Positions 1 to 5,979 of a stretch of DNA of 7,133 bases are shown here, in pieces. How positions within the stretch are numbered: position 1 is the stretch's first letter; every line of letters starts with the position of its first letter. A program made the position numbers and the translations under genes. Origin of the DNA: Chloroflexota bacterium (GTDB taxonomy: Bacteria > Chloroflexota > UBA6077); contig JAMCTB010000104.1 in NCBI GenBank assembly GCA_023380955.1, positions 1-7,133 on the forward strand. Reading direction: 5' to 3'. The notes beneath the pieces are model-generated. The model was not told the origin of the DNA and ran no database searches. It was given only the letters and a program-made list of their open reading frames with translations.

Positions 1-66
1 GAAAAGCGTTCCCGGCTATGCACCTTGCACTAAACATGCCATATCTCTGCACGTCGCGATAATCGA

Positions 67-87
67 GACTGTCCCAAAGTTGGTAAA
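67..87 (+). repeat. Left terminal inverted repeat of the IS
   Basis: It begins GACTGTCCC, then A, then AAGTTGGTAAA. The reverse complement of the right end is identical except for G in place of the A at the tenth base. Matching stops at both sides of this block, apart from scattered matches further inside. Confidence 0.88.
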
Positions 88-91
88 CAGA

Positions 92-152
92 AGGTTCGGC
101 TTCTTGAGTAAGATAGGAGTGATCAGCAACCCATCACCCAGGAGCCGAACCT
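92..152 (+). promoter_or_regulatory. mRNA hairpin masking the transposase ribosome binding site
   Basis: AGGTTCGGCT (92-101) is a perfect 10-base inverted repeat of AGCCGAACCT (143-152). In RNA the stem extends inward by a U-G pair and two more pairs (102-104 with 140-142), giving 13 pairs. The 3' arm contains the AGGAG ribosome binding site (140-144) and ends at the base immediately before the ATG. A small inner stem, GTGAT/ATCAC (119-123 with 133-137), could form in the 35-base loop. Some insertion sequences, such as IS10 and IS50, use a similar fold to block translation of transposase from transcripts entering from outside. The same role here is an inference. I could not identify a confident promoter inside the element. 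Confidence 0.65.
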
Positions 153-1451
153 ATGGAGAGTGTAACCCTCAAGGACGGGACCGTCTACCGTCATCTCCAC
201 GGACCCCAGCAGGGCGCCCCAGTTGTCTGCGTTGAGTGTGGTCGAAGTCAAGTCAGCTTTCACTGCCACCGTTACCGGAGCGTGGAGCATCCGGACCCCG
301 ACTACCCCTGCTACCTAGTGGTGAAGCTCTCCAAGTACCGCTGCGAGTGCGAGGACTGCCCGCGTAAGTACTTCACCGCGCCTGTGGCCGAGGTTCTCCC
401 CTACGCCCACACCTCGGCTCGGCTCCAACAAACAGCCAAGGAGTTGTACCGTGGCGGCAAGGAAGCCCTGCGGGGAGTCCAGGGGCGGATGAGGAGCCTC
501 TTTCACACTTCGACGGGCAAGAGTAGCATCCTGCGCTGGCATCAGGGGGACCTTGCCCAGGACTATCCCCACCCCGAGCGCCTGGAGTTCTCCAAGGTGC
601 TGTGCATCGACGAAGTCTACGACCAGGTCGAGGGCAAGCGTCAGCCCATCTTCACCTGCGTCGACCCGATCTCGGACATCACGGTGCGCATCCTGGTCAA
701 GTCGGCCGACGCCGAGCAGTTAGCAGCAGCCATGGAGCAACTCAAGGCCCTGGGAGCCGATCCCAAGGTGGTCGTCTCCGATCTATGGACGGCCTATCCG
801 GAAGCCTTGCGCAAGGTTTGGCCGAAGGCCGAGCGCCAGCTGTGCTGGTTCCATGTCCAGCAGTGGGTCTTGCGCAAGCTAGCCAAGCTGCTCAAGGAGT
901 ACGGCCGTAGCCTCCCTGAGCAGGATCGTAAGACCCTGAACCGGGCGCGCTTCGCCCTCTTATCCAGCCCCGAGCACCAGGAGAAGCTCTCGGAGAAGGC
1001 TCGGGCCGCTTTGGCCAAAGCCTGGGAACTGATTGCAGGGAGCATCGTGGAGGAAGCCCTCGAGCTACGCAACGACCTGCGGGCTCTAGTTAACGAGAGT
1101 GAGACCAGGACGGATGCCACAAGGCGCTTCGACACCCTGAGAAGCCACTGGCCAGAGCGTTTCCGCCCCTGGAGTTGGCGGCCGGGGGAGAAGTTGCCTG
1201 AGCCCAAAGTCGGGAAAGCCGAGGGAGCCGAAGGGCTCCACGGCTACCTGGAGGAGATCATGGCCTTCTTCGTCCGCCACTTCGAGATGATGATCACCTA
1301 TCTCGGCCATACCGATGTCCCCAGGACCAACAACCATGCCGAGAGGGCCAACCGTCGCTATCGAGCCATCGCCAGGCCCCGCTACGGTTGGAAGTCATCC
1401 CATGGACTCAAGGCCTTCCTCATCACTCTCCAGGGCTTCGACTCAACTTGA
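153..1451 (+). CDS. DDE transposase with N-terminal zinc ribbon
   Basis: This 432-residue transposase would cut and join the element ends. The N terminus has a zinc-ribbon pattern: C26-x2-C29, then C64, C66 and C69. A basic helical segment at about 85-135 probably binds the inverted repeats. The RNase H-like catalytic core shows D153 (in LCIDEVYDQ), D210 (in VVSDLWTAYPEAL) and E397 (in RTNNHAERANRRYR). The CxxH motif C231-W-F-H234 follows the second Asp, as in IS256/Mutator-like and related transposases with a helical insertion before the Glu; here about 187 residues separate D210 and E397. The ATG at 153 is preceded by AGGAG (140-144) at a good distance, and the gene is complete between the terminal repeats. 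Family assignment (ISL3-like versus another helical-insertion group) is from memory of motifs and is less certain than the transposase call. Translation may be limited by the leader hairpin that covers the ribosome binding site. Confidence 0.88.
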   Translation: MESVTLKDGTVYRHLHGPQQGAPVVCVECGRSQVSFHCHRYRSVEHPDPDYPCYLVVKLSKYRCECEDCPRKYFTAPVAEVLPYAHTSARLQQTAKELYRGGKEALRGVQGRMRSLFHTSTGKSSILRWHQGDLAQDYPHPERLEFSKVLCIDEVYDQVEGKRQPIFTCVDPISDITVRILVKSADAEQLAAAMEQLKALGADPKVVVSDLWTAYPEALRKVWPKAERQLCWFHVQQWVLRKLAKLLKEYGRSLPEQDRKTLNRARFALLSSPEHQEKLSEKARAALAKAWELIAGSIVEEALELRNDLRALVNESETRTDATRRFDTLRSHWPERFRPWSWRPGEKLPEPKVGKAEGAEGLHGYLEEIMAFFVRHFEMMITYLGHTDVPRTNNHAERANRRYRAIARPRYGWKSSHGLKAFLITLQGFDST

Positions 1452-1452
1452 C

Positions 1453-1473
1453 TTTACCAACTTCGGGACAGTC
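1453..1473 (-). repeat. Right terminal inverted repeat of the IS
   Basis: It is read on the minus strand as GACTGTCCC, G, AAGTTGGTAAA, matching the left end at 20 of 21 bases. It starts one base after the transposase stop codon. The outer edge on the plus strand contains the short palindrome GGGACAGTCCC (1465-1475), which extends two bases beyond the repeat and makes the exact terminus ambiguous. Confidence 0.88.
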
Positions 1474-1606
1474 CCCCAACGGGAGGGGCCTGCTCGAGGG
1501 GCATAGTACTTGCACCCCCATCAATCGGCCGCGGCTGTTCGGCAGGCCCCGCAGCCGCAGCGTACCAATGGATGCCATCGTTGATCTATCGCGTGGGAGG
1601 ATCCTC
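1474..1606 (+). other. Gap between the IS and the dioxygenase gene
   Basis: These 133 bases carry no gene of their own. A reading frame runs open from inside the IS (ATG at 1388) into the dioxygenase gene, but the first 73 codons resemble nothing in that family and are probably fortuitous. GCGGCTG (1531-1537) pairs with CAGCCGC (1552-1558) across a 14-base loop with no T-run; I do not call it a terminator. I see no convincing promoter, so the IS insertion may have separated the gene from its original control region. Confidence 0.4.
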
Positions 1607-2386
1607 ATGACCCAGCCCACCAGGATGCCGGCCGTTTTCCTCGGCCACGGAAACCCGATGAACGCCCTGGAGCGCAACCGGTACTCGGATGCCTGGCGCG
1701 CCCTCGGGGAGTCGATCCCGCGACCATCCGCCGTACTTTGCGTCTCAGCCCACTGGTACATCCCGGGCACCGCGGTGACCGCGATGGCTGAGCCGAAGAC
1801 GATCCACGACTTCTACGGCTTCCCGCGGAAGCTTTTCGAGGTCTCATACCCAGCGCCTGGCGACCCAGGGCTGGCGGCGACGGTTCGTGATCTGCTGAGC
1901 CCGCTTCCAGTCGAGATGGACCAGGAAAGCTGGGGTCTCGATCACGGCACATGGTCCGTGCTGGTGCACGTCTTCCCAGAAGCCGATATCCCAGTCGTCC
2001 AACTTTCCGTGGATGCCGAGAAGCCCGCGAGCTTCCACCTGGAGTTGGGGCGCCGCATCGCACCCCTCCGCGACCAGGGGGTGCTCATTGTGGGCAGCGG
2101 CGACATCGTCCACAATCTGCTCCTCGCCAACTTCCGCCATCCGAATCCCTACGAGTGGGCGACGAGGTTTGACGCCGACGTTCAGCGATATCTCAAAAAC
2201 GGCGACTACCAGGCGCTCGTAGACTACGGCAGCCATCCCGACGGAAAGCTCGCGGTACCCACACCAGATCACTACCTACCCATGTTGTACGTGGCGGGGT
2301 CGCGCTTGGATGGCGATGATCTCACCATCCTGGTCGAGGGAATAGACCTCAGCTCCGTCTCAATGACGGCCTTCAGGCTGGGATAG
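1607..2386 (+). CDS. ygiD: YgiD/DODA-type class III extradiol ring-cleavage dioxygenase
   Basis: This 259-residue protein belongs to the LigB superfamily, in the group that includes E. coli YgiD and plant 4,5-DOPA extradiol dioxygenase. Members are metal-dependent enzymes that open catechol rings such as L-DOPA; the physiological substrate here is unknown. Family signatures appear in order: FLGHGNPMNAL (11-21), SAHWY (47-51), HDFYGFP (67-73), YPAPGDP (81-87), LDHGTWSVLVHVFPEADIPV (111-130), GSGDIVHNL (163-171) and HPDGKLAVPTPDHYLP (210-225). H14, H49 and H222 are the probable metal ligands and H169 the catalytic His, at positions corresponding to YgiD H22, H57, H234 and H177. The start at 1607 is chosen because GGGAGG (1595-1600) lies six bases upstream and the length then matches the family; in-frame ATGs at 1568 and 1388 give non-homologous extensions. 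It is cytoplasmic with no signal peptide, and may be co-transcribed with the reductase 80 bases downstream. Confidence 0.88.
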   Translation: MTQPTRMPAVFLGHGNPMNALERNRYSDAWRALGESIPRPSAVLCVSAHWYIPGTAVTAMAEPKTIHDFYGFPRKLFEVSYPAPGDPGLAATVRDLLSPLPVEMDQESWGLDHGTWSVLVHVFPEADIPVVQLSVDAEKPASFHLELGRRIAPLRDQGVLIVGSGDIVHNLLLANFRHPNPYEWATRFDADVQRYLKNGDYQALVDYGSHPDGKLAVPTPDHYLPMLYVAGSRLDGDDLTILVEGIDLSSVSMTAFRLG

Positions 2387-2466
2387 CGCCTTTACACAGC
2401 GTCCACCCGGCCCCGAGGTCAGGTGGCTGAAACGGACACGATCCATACGCCAGAGAGGGGTTCACA

Positions 2467-3114
2467 ATGGTCACGATCATCGGCACAGGGCACATGGCAC
2501 ACGGAATTGGCACACGTTTTCTGGCAGGTGGGAATAGCTTAACGCTCCTCGGAACCACCAGGGAAAAAGCCGACGCGCTTGCCGAGCAGCTGCGAAGCAG
2601 CGCCTCGAGCGGGGCTAAAGTGAATACGGGCGCCTCCGGCGACCCAATTTCTGACGATGTTGTCGTACTGGCCGTTCCGTACGGGGCGGCCGGCGGGTTG
2701 CTCCGGCAGTACGGCAAACAACTGGCAGGCAAGATCGTCGTGGACATCACCAATCCACTGAACGCGAGTTACGACGCTCTGGTGACTTCCGCCGGCTCGT
2801 CGGGCGCGGAGGAACTCGCCCGCGTTGTGCCCGAGGCGAGGCTCGTGAAAGCGTTCAACACGACGTTCGCGGGAACGCTCGTGGCGGGAGAGGCCGGCGG
2901 CCAGAAGCTCGACGTGTTCGTCGCCGGAGACGACGACGAGGCGAAAGCGGAGGTCTCGCGACTGGTGAGCGCCGGTGGACTCCACGCCGTGGACGTGGGG
3001 CCGCTTCACAGAGCGAGGCAGTTGGAGCAGCTGGGATTCCTTGGGATCGCGATCCAGCAGCCCCTCGGGCTTGGCTTCGCCAGCGGTTGGAAGCTGGTGG
3101 CCCCGCAATCCTGA
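2467..3114 (+). CDS. NADP-dependent oxidoreductase, F420-dependent (Npd/FNO) family
   Basis: This 215-residue protein matches the NADP oxidoreductase, coenzyme F420-dependent family (PF03807 type), whose founder passes hydride between F420H2 and NADP+. Many members act on other or unknown substrates, and the sequence alone does not prove F420 use. The N-terminal Rossmann motif is GTGHMAHG (6-13). The second strand ends in LLGTTREKADAL (27-38), where T30, T31 and R32 are placed to hold the 2'-phosphate of NADP(H). VVVLAVPYGA (65-74) and IVVDITNPLNA (90-100) are typical of the fold, as is LVKAFNTTFAGTL (126-138). The C-terminal segment around LEQLGFLGIAIQQPLGLGF (186-204) is where members bind the second substrate. 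The ATG at 2467 follows a purine-rich GAGAGGGG about seven bases upstream. The length is normal and the gene appears complete. The 80-base gap from ygiD and the shared strand permit an operon. A GC-rich hairpin follows the stop codon. Confidence 0.82.
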   Translation: MVTIIGTGHMAHGIGTRFLAGGNSLTLLGTTREKADALAEQLRSSASSGAKVNTGASGDPISDDVVVLAVPYGAAGGLLRQYGKQLAGKIVVDITNPLNASYDALVTSAGSSGAEELARVVPEARLVKAFNTTFAGTLVAGEAGGQKLDVFVAGDDDEAKAEVSRLVSAGGLHAVDVGPLHRARQLEQLGFLGIAIQQPLGLGFASGWKLVAPQS

Positions 3115-3129
3115 GGATCCACCGGGTTT

Positions 3130-3162
3130 GGGGCCTGGGGTTAGGATCCGACCTCAGGCCCC
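3130..3162 (+). terminator. GC-rich hairpin after the oxidoreductase, possible terminator
   Basis: GGGGCCTG (3130-3137) pairs perfectly with CAGGCCCC (3155-3162). The stem extends through a G-U pair and two G-C pairs to 11 pairs, with an 11-base loop. It begins 16 bases after the oxidoreductase stop codon. No T-run follows on either strand, so it is not a textbook intrinsic terminator. It may act as a Rho-assisted terminator or a 3'-end protector, or it may be a relic of the junction with the adjoining ComM-like fragment, whose homology ends inside it. Confidence 0.45.
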
Positions 3163-3416
3163 GCGTGGCTGATGGTGTGGTGCGGGGCTCGGAACGGCCT
3201 CTCGCGTACCAGCGCGGTTTCTCCAGGCAGCCAGCCGGTGACGCTGTAGATCTTGGTCACCTCCAACATCTCATCCACCGACATTGCCGGCAGGATCGTC
3301 GGCATGGTGCGGGCAAGCAGCGTCTTGCCGGATCCCGGCGGGCCCGCCATGATGATGTTATGCCCTCCTGCCGCTGCCACCTCCAGGGCTCGCTTGGTAC
3401 GCTCCTGTCCCCGCAC
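3159..3416 (-). pseudogene. Truncated ComM/YifB-like Mg-chelatase-type AAA+ ATPase fragment
   Basis: About 86 codons on the minus strand read as the start of the ATPase domain of ComM/YifB, a AAA+ protein that drives branch migration during natural transformation. The homologous stretch begins at VRGQERTKRALEVAAAGGHN. It continues with the Walker A motif GPPGSGKT (about 3321-3344) and LARTMPTILPAM, then LEVTKIYSVTGWL. It ends at RPFRAPHHTISHAG, where family members normally continue into GLVGGG, Walker B and the rest of the roughly 500-residue protein. Here the frame stops within a few codons, so Walker B, sensor residues and the C-terminal domain are absent. The N-terminal Lon-like domain is also missing: the open frame continues upstream to 3689, but those residues do not resemble ComM. 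The fragment has no internal stop or frameshift, so it looks recently cut rather than slowly decayed. It cannot be a functional ATPase alone. Confidence 0.82.
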
Positions 3417-3800
3417 AGACGCCGTGTCCCTGGAGACGTCTGTGGGAACCGAGGCACCCACCCATCCTCGTGGACGGCTGGAGAGATGGGGAACTCGTCT
3501 GTCAGGTGACTGGGGGTGTGCGTCACATCTCCTGGAGTGCCCGGCGCCAGCGGGATTTGTAGGGGTTGGTTGCATCCGCCCGTGCCTTCCCAGAGCGAGC
3601 ACGGCTCCGCAGGACGGTGGGCGGATTAGACTTTGGTAAGGAGCTAACCTCGACCATAGAGCCAAAGTGAGACACCCATGGACAGACAAATCGAGCCGTC
3701 GGATCTCACCCGCTAGCGGACGTCCTCGCCCTCACCGCCAAGCTGGATCGCGGCGCCACCGTGCCGCGACACCTCGGTGAATTCGCTCTGAGCCACCGCG

Positions 3801-3829
3801 TTGACTCAAGCAAGGGTCCGTGGTATTCT
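3801..3829 (+). promoter_or_regulatory. Sigma70-like promoter of the vapBC operon
   Basis: TTGACT (3801-3806, five of six consensus bases) is followed after exactly 17 bases by TATTCT (3824-3829, four of six). Transcription would start near 3836, giving a leader of only about 22 bases before the vapB ATG. The palindrome at 3832-3856 overlaps the predicted start, where a bound repressor would block polymerase. Confidence 0.7.
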
Positions 3830-3831
3830 AC

Positions 3832-3856
3832 TGGTAGTATAGGATGGATACTACCA
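3832..3856 (+). promoter_or_regulatory. Palindromic operator candidate for VapB autoregulation
   Basis: TGGTAGTAT (3832-3840) is a perfect 9-base inverted repeat of ATACTACCA (3848-3856), separated by 7 bases. It lies between the -10 box and the vapB ATG at 3858, directly over the predicted transcription start. Ribbon-helix-helix antitoxins usually repress their own operon through such palindromes, most strongly as a complex with the toxin. A further TGGTA at 3821-3825 may be a half site. Binding is inferred from position and symmetry. Confidence 0.7.
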
Positions 3857-3857
3857 A

Positions 3858-4109
3858 ATGGCTACGTATGTAAAGCGAGTGCAGACCGTGCTCAGCGAAG
3901 AAGAGTACGAGAGCCTGGCCCGTCTGGCTGAAGAGAGGCAGAAGCCTGTGAGTGTGCTGATTCGCGAGGCCGTCGAGGAAGTCTACTTCCAGGAGGTCGT
4001 TCGCGAGCGACGCCGGGCCGCTTTGCGGAGCCTACTTGCCCTTGAGGCCCCCGTCAGTGATTGGCCGGCGATGGAACAGGAGATCATTCGAGGCCAGATC
4101 GAAGCATGA
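3858..4109 (+). CDS. vapB: Ribbon-helix-helix antitoxin, VapB-like
   Basis: This 83-residue protein has the layout of a CopG/Arc-type antitoxin. A short N-terminal strand (YVKRVQTVL, 4-12) begins the segment, followed by two helices (EEEYESLARLAEERQK and SVLIREAVEEVYFQEVV) forming a dimeric DNA-binding ribbon-helix-helix at about 4-50. The charged C-terminal tail with DWPAMEQEI would wrap the toxin. The ATG at 3858 is the only sensible start. An AGGA sits 13 bases upstream, which is distant, so initiation may be weak or may rely on the very short leader. Its last codons overlap the toxin start by four bases (ATGA), which fits translational coupling in a toxin-antitoxin operon. The vapB name rests on the PIN-domain partner and fold. 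The exact antitoxin family could be another ribbon-helix-helix group. Confidence 0.8.
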   Translation: MATYVKRVQTVLSEEEYESLARLAEERQKPVSVLIREAVEEVYFQEVVRERRRAALRSLLALEAPVSDWPAMEQEIIRGQIEA

Positions 4110-4579
4110 GCCCGCCGGTTTGTTTTCTTGACGTCAACGTCCCAATGTATGCCGCGGGCGCGGATCACCCCTTCAAGGCCGCCTGTGTTTGGATCATGCA
4201 GGAAGTGGCCGATGGCCGTCTGGAGGTGGCGATAGACACCGAGATCGTTCAGGAGATCCTCCATCGCTTTGGCGCGATCGGCCGGCCAACGATGGGTGTC
4301 ACGATGGCCAGGGCCTTGCTGGACCTGGTGCCGGTGGTGCATCCGGTCCGAGTGGTGGACGCGCGCAAGGCCATCGAGTTGTTCGAGGAGCACTCGCCAT
4401 CAGGCGTTATGGCACGCGATGCTCTGCACGCGGCCGTCATGCTAGGTAATGGTCTCGATTGCATCCTCTCTGCCGATCAGCATTTCGACCACATTGGTGG
4501 ACTTACGCGGGTCGCCGTGGGCACCCTCGACCAGACCCGCGCGGACTTGGATCGACTGAGCCATCTATTCCGGAGCTGA
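4106..4579 (+). CDS. vapC: PIN-domain toxin, VapC-like ribonuclease
   Basis: This 157-residue PIN-domain protein is predicted to be the Mg2+-dependent RNase toxin held inactive by the upstream antitoxin. The acidic residues expected for a PIN active site are present: D9 in FLDVNVPMYAAG, E46 or E50 in IDTEIVQEILHRF, D105 in MARDALHAAVM, and D124 with D128 in ILSADQHFDHI. The ATG at 4106 overlaps the antitoxin stop as ATGA; an earlier in-frame ATG at 4061 would add 15 residues lying inside vapB and lacking PIN character. No membrane segment or signal peptide is seen. The RNA target cannot be predicted. The toxin appears intact, so the module is probably functional. It ends 33 bases from the convergent CoA-transferase gene, with no obvious terminator between. 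Confidence 0.85.
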   Translation: MSPPVCFLDVNVPMYAAGADHPFKAACVWIMQEVADGRLEVAIDTEIVQEILHRFGAIGRPTMGVTMARALLDLVPVVHPVRVVDARKAIELFEEHSPSGVMARDALHAAVMLGNGLDCILSADQHFDHIGGLTRVAVGTLDQTRADLDRLSHLFRS

Positions 4580-4612
4580 GGCGGCGCAGGCAGGCACTCT
4601 CTGACCAGCAAG

Positions 4613-5797
4613 TTACACCGCTCCCCGTTCGTGCAGATCCGCGATCTGCTGCTCGGAGTATCCCAGGCTCGCCAGCACCTCGTCGGTGTGCTCGCCAAGC
4701 GTGGGTGGCGGGCGCCGGATTATCGGCTGAGTGCGATCCATCCGGTAGGGCGGCGCCGTGAGGCTGATCTCTCCGGCCACGGGGTGCTGAACACGCTTGC
4801 GCAGGCCAAGGTGCTGAACCTGAGGGCTGTCGAATACCTGATCCAGCGTGGCAATCACCCCACAGGGGACTCCTCCCGCATCGAGCTTCTCCTGCAGAGC
4901 GACCGTGCTCTCGTTGCGGAAGCGCTCCTCGATCAGAGGCACCAGATCCGAACGGTTCTGAACCCGATCGGCGTTGGTCCGAAACCTGGGATCCTGCTCG
5001 TAGGCTTCGAGTCCCACAGTCCGGCAGAACTTCGCCCAGAGGGCATCGTTTCCAACGGCGACGTTGATGAAGCCGTCGGCCGTGGGGAAGGTCTCGTACG
5101 GGGCGATGCTTGGATGCCGGTTGCCCATGCGTCGCGGGGTGCGACCCGTCGCGAAGTATGAGCCGGCCTGGAAGGTGAGAAGCGATATCTGGCCGTCCAG
5201 CAGAGAGGTATCGAGGCGCTGCCCTTCGCCCGTGCGCTGACGGTGAAAGAGGGCGGATACCACGGCGTATGAGGCCAGCATGCCGGCGGTCAGATCGGCG
5301 ATCGGCACCCCGACCTTGTGTGGGGCCCCGTCTCCAGGTCCCGTGAGGCTCATTATCCCGCCCTCTCCCTGGAGTATCTGATCGTAGGCTGCCCTCGAGG
5401 CCATCGGTCCGGTGAGTCCAAACCCTGAGATCGAGCAGTAGACGATATCTGGCCGGATGGCGCGGACGACCTCGTAGGAAAAGCCCAATCTGTCCAGAAC
5501 GCCGGGGCGGAAGTTCTCCAGGAGAACGTCGCTGCCGGCGATCATTCGACGCAGTACCTCACACCCCTCTTCGGACTTGAGGTTGAGGGTGATGCCGCGC
5601 TTGTTACGGTTGAGGGAAAGAAAGTATGTGCTCTCGCCGTTGATGAACGGGGGACCGAAGTGGCGGGACTCGTCACCATACCCGGGCGGTTCCACCTTAG
5701 TGATGTCTGCTCCCATATCGCCCAGCATCATCGAACAGTATGGACCTGCCAGGACGCGAGTCAGGTCAAGTACCACAACGCCTTCTAAGCACAACAT
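4613..5797 (-). CDS. CaiB/BaiF family III CoA-transferase
   Basis: This 394-residue enzyme would move CoA between carboxylic acids through an acyl-aspartyl intermediate. Family hallmarks are VLDLTRVLAGPYCSMMLGDMGA near the N terminus, DITKVEPP (31-38), NRNKRGITLNL (63-73), LLENFRPGVLDRLG (92-105), SISGFG (122-127) and YDQILQGEGG (138-147). D168 in VGVPIADLTAGMLAS corresponds to the nucleophile Asp169 of formyl-CoA transferase. GNRHPSIAPYETFPTADGFI follows in the second half, and PPTLGEHTDEVL near the C terminus is also typical. Length is normal and there is no interruption. The start is supported by GAGG seven bases upstream (5805-5808 on the complementary strand). The substrate cannot be assigned: formyl-CoA/oxalate, succinyl-CoA/dicarboxylate and carnitine-type activities share these motifs. 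It is divergent from the glycerate-kinase-like gene, hinting at a joint hydroxy- or dicarboxylic acid pathway, and convergent with vapC. Confidence 0.9.
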   Translation of the reverse strand: MLCLEGVVVLDLTRVLAGPYCSMMLGDMGADITKVEPPGYGDESRHFGPPFINGESTYFLSLNRNKRGITLNLKSEEGCEVLRRMIAGSDVLLENFRPGVLDRLGFSYEVVRAIRPDIVYCSISGFGLTGPMASRAAYDQILQGEGGIMSLTGPGDGAPHKVGVPIADLTAGMLASYAVVSALFHRQRTGEGQRLDTSLLDGQISLLTFQAGSYFATGRTPRRMGNRHPSIAPYETFPTADGFINVAVGNDALWAKFCRTVGLEAYEQDPRFRTNADRVQNRSDLVPLIEERFRNESTVALQEKLDAGGVPCGVIATLDQVFDSPQVQHLGLRKRVQHPVAGEISLTAPPYRMDRTQPIIRRPPPTLGEHTDEVLASLGYSEQQIADLHERGAV

Positions 5798-5952
5798 AGT
5801 TAAACCTCAGCAAACGGTTCCTCAGGGAAGTGGCCTCATGGTACCAGCGTGAAGCCGCGGCTGCAAACAATTCTTCTTCCTACCTCCAACAGATCTCGCG
5901 GAGTGGAGGCCCGGGAGTCCGGCAAAGCGGCCCAGAACCGCCCGGCTTGTTG

Positions 5953-5979
5953 TATATTACTATCCCGAATTCGGATAGT
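5953..5979 (+). promoter_or_regulatory. Candidate promoter/operator between the divergent genes
   Basis: The arms ACTATCC (5959-5965) and GGATAGT (5973-5979) are a perfect 7-base inverted repeat around CGAATTC. A variant reading pairs ACTATC with GATAGT around the fully symmetric CGAATTCG. An AT-rich TATATT (5953-5958) just upstream resembles a -10 box, standing out in GC-rich surroundings. I do not find a good -35 hexamer for it. A repressor bound at the repeat could block transcription of the plus-strand gene about 70-90 bases downstream, and perhaps the CoA-transferase on the other strand. The regulator is not encoded in the window and its family is unknown. Confidence 0.5.

Larger units (their letters stand above)
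67..1473 (+). mobile_element. Complete insertion sequence with DDE transposase
   Basis: A 1.4-kb element is bounded by inverted repeats at 67-87 and 1453-1473 that match at 20 of 21 positions. It encloses one transposase gene that fills nearly all of it; the stop codon ends at 1451, one base before the right repeat. The intact repeats, full-length gene, good ribosome binding site and intact catalytic residues suggest a copy that is, or was recently, active. No target-site duplication is visible: the 8 bases outside the left end are ATAATCGA and those outside the right end are CCCCAACG. The exact termini could therefore differ by a few bases, or the flanks may have rearranged. The family is not certain. 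The zinc-ribbon N terminus, the CxxH motif after the second Asp and the long helical insertion are compatible with ISL3-like or related groups. Confidence 0.85.
3417..3857. other. 441-base stretch without an intact gene
   Basis: No convincing complete gene is visible here. A plus-strand frame reads GSHPLADVLALTAKLDRGAT from about 3698, continues as VPRHLGEFALSHRVDSSKG, and looks coding-like. It has no plausible start, and it runs through the vapB promoter into vapB out of frame before stopping, so it could be a gene remnant I cannot identify. ATG at 3678 opens a 12-codon frame only. ACTTTGG (3630-3636) and CCAAAGT (3662-3668) are 7-base inverted arms 25 bases apart, of unknown meaning. The right end contains the vapBC promoter and operator. 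Together with the ComM fragment, this suggests a site of past recombination. Confidence 0.5.

Noticed and set aside
1448..1476. TTGACT at the right IS end as an outward -35 box driving the dioxygenase gene
   Set aside because: At the correct spacing the flanking DNA reads GTCCCC, which is no -10 element, so no hybrid promoter is supported.
1531..1558. Inverted repeat upstream of the dioxygenase as a terminator
   Set aside because: Only seven pairs with a 14-base loop and no T-run; expected by chance in GC-rich DNA.
1388..1606. N-terminal extension of the dioxygenase into the IS
   Set aside because: The frame is open but the extra 73 residues do not resemble the family, overlap the transposase end and the right terminal repeat, and a good ribosome binding site precedes ATG 1607.
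2539..3108. A 189-codon minus-strand open frame
   Set aside because: It is fully antisense to the NADP oxidoreductase, whose motifs are clear; composition shadow.
3630..3668. Seven-base inverted arms (ACTTTGG/CCAAAGT) as ends of a small mobile element or an RNA gene
   Set aside because: The arms are short, the interior has no RNA-like fold or gene, and the resemblance to the IS terminal repeat is weak.
4631..5161. A 176-codon plus-strand open frame
   Set aside because: It is fully antisense to the well-supported CoA-transferase and has no recognisable domain.
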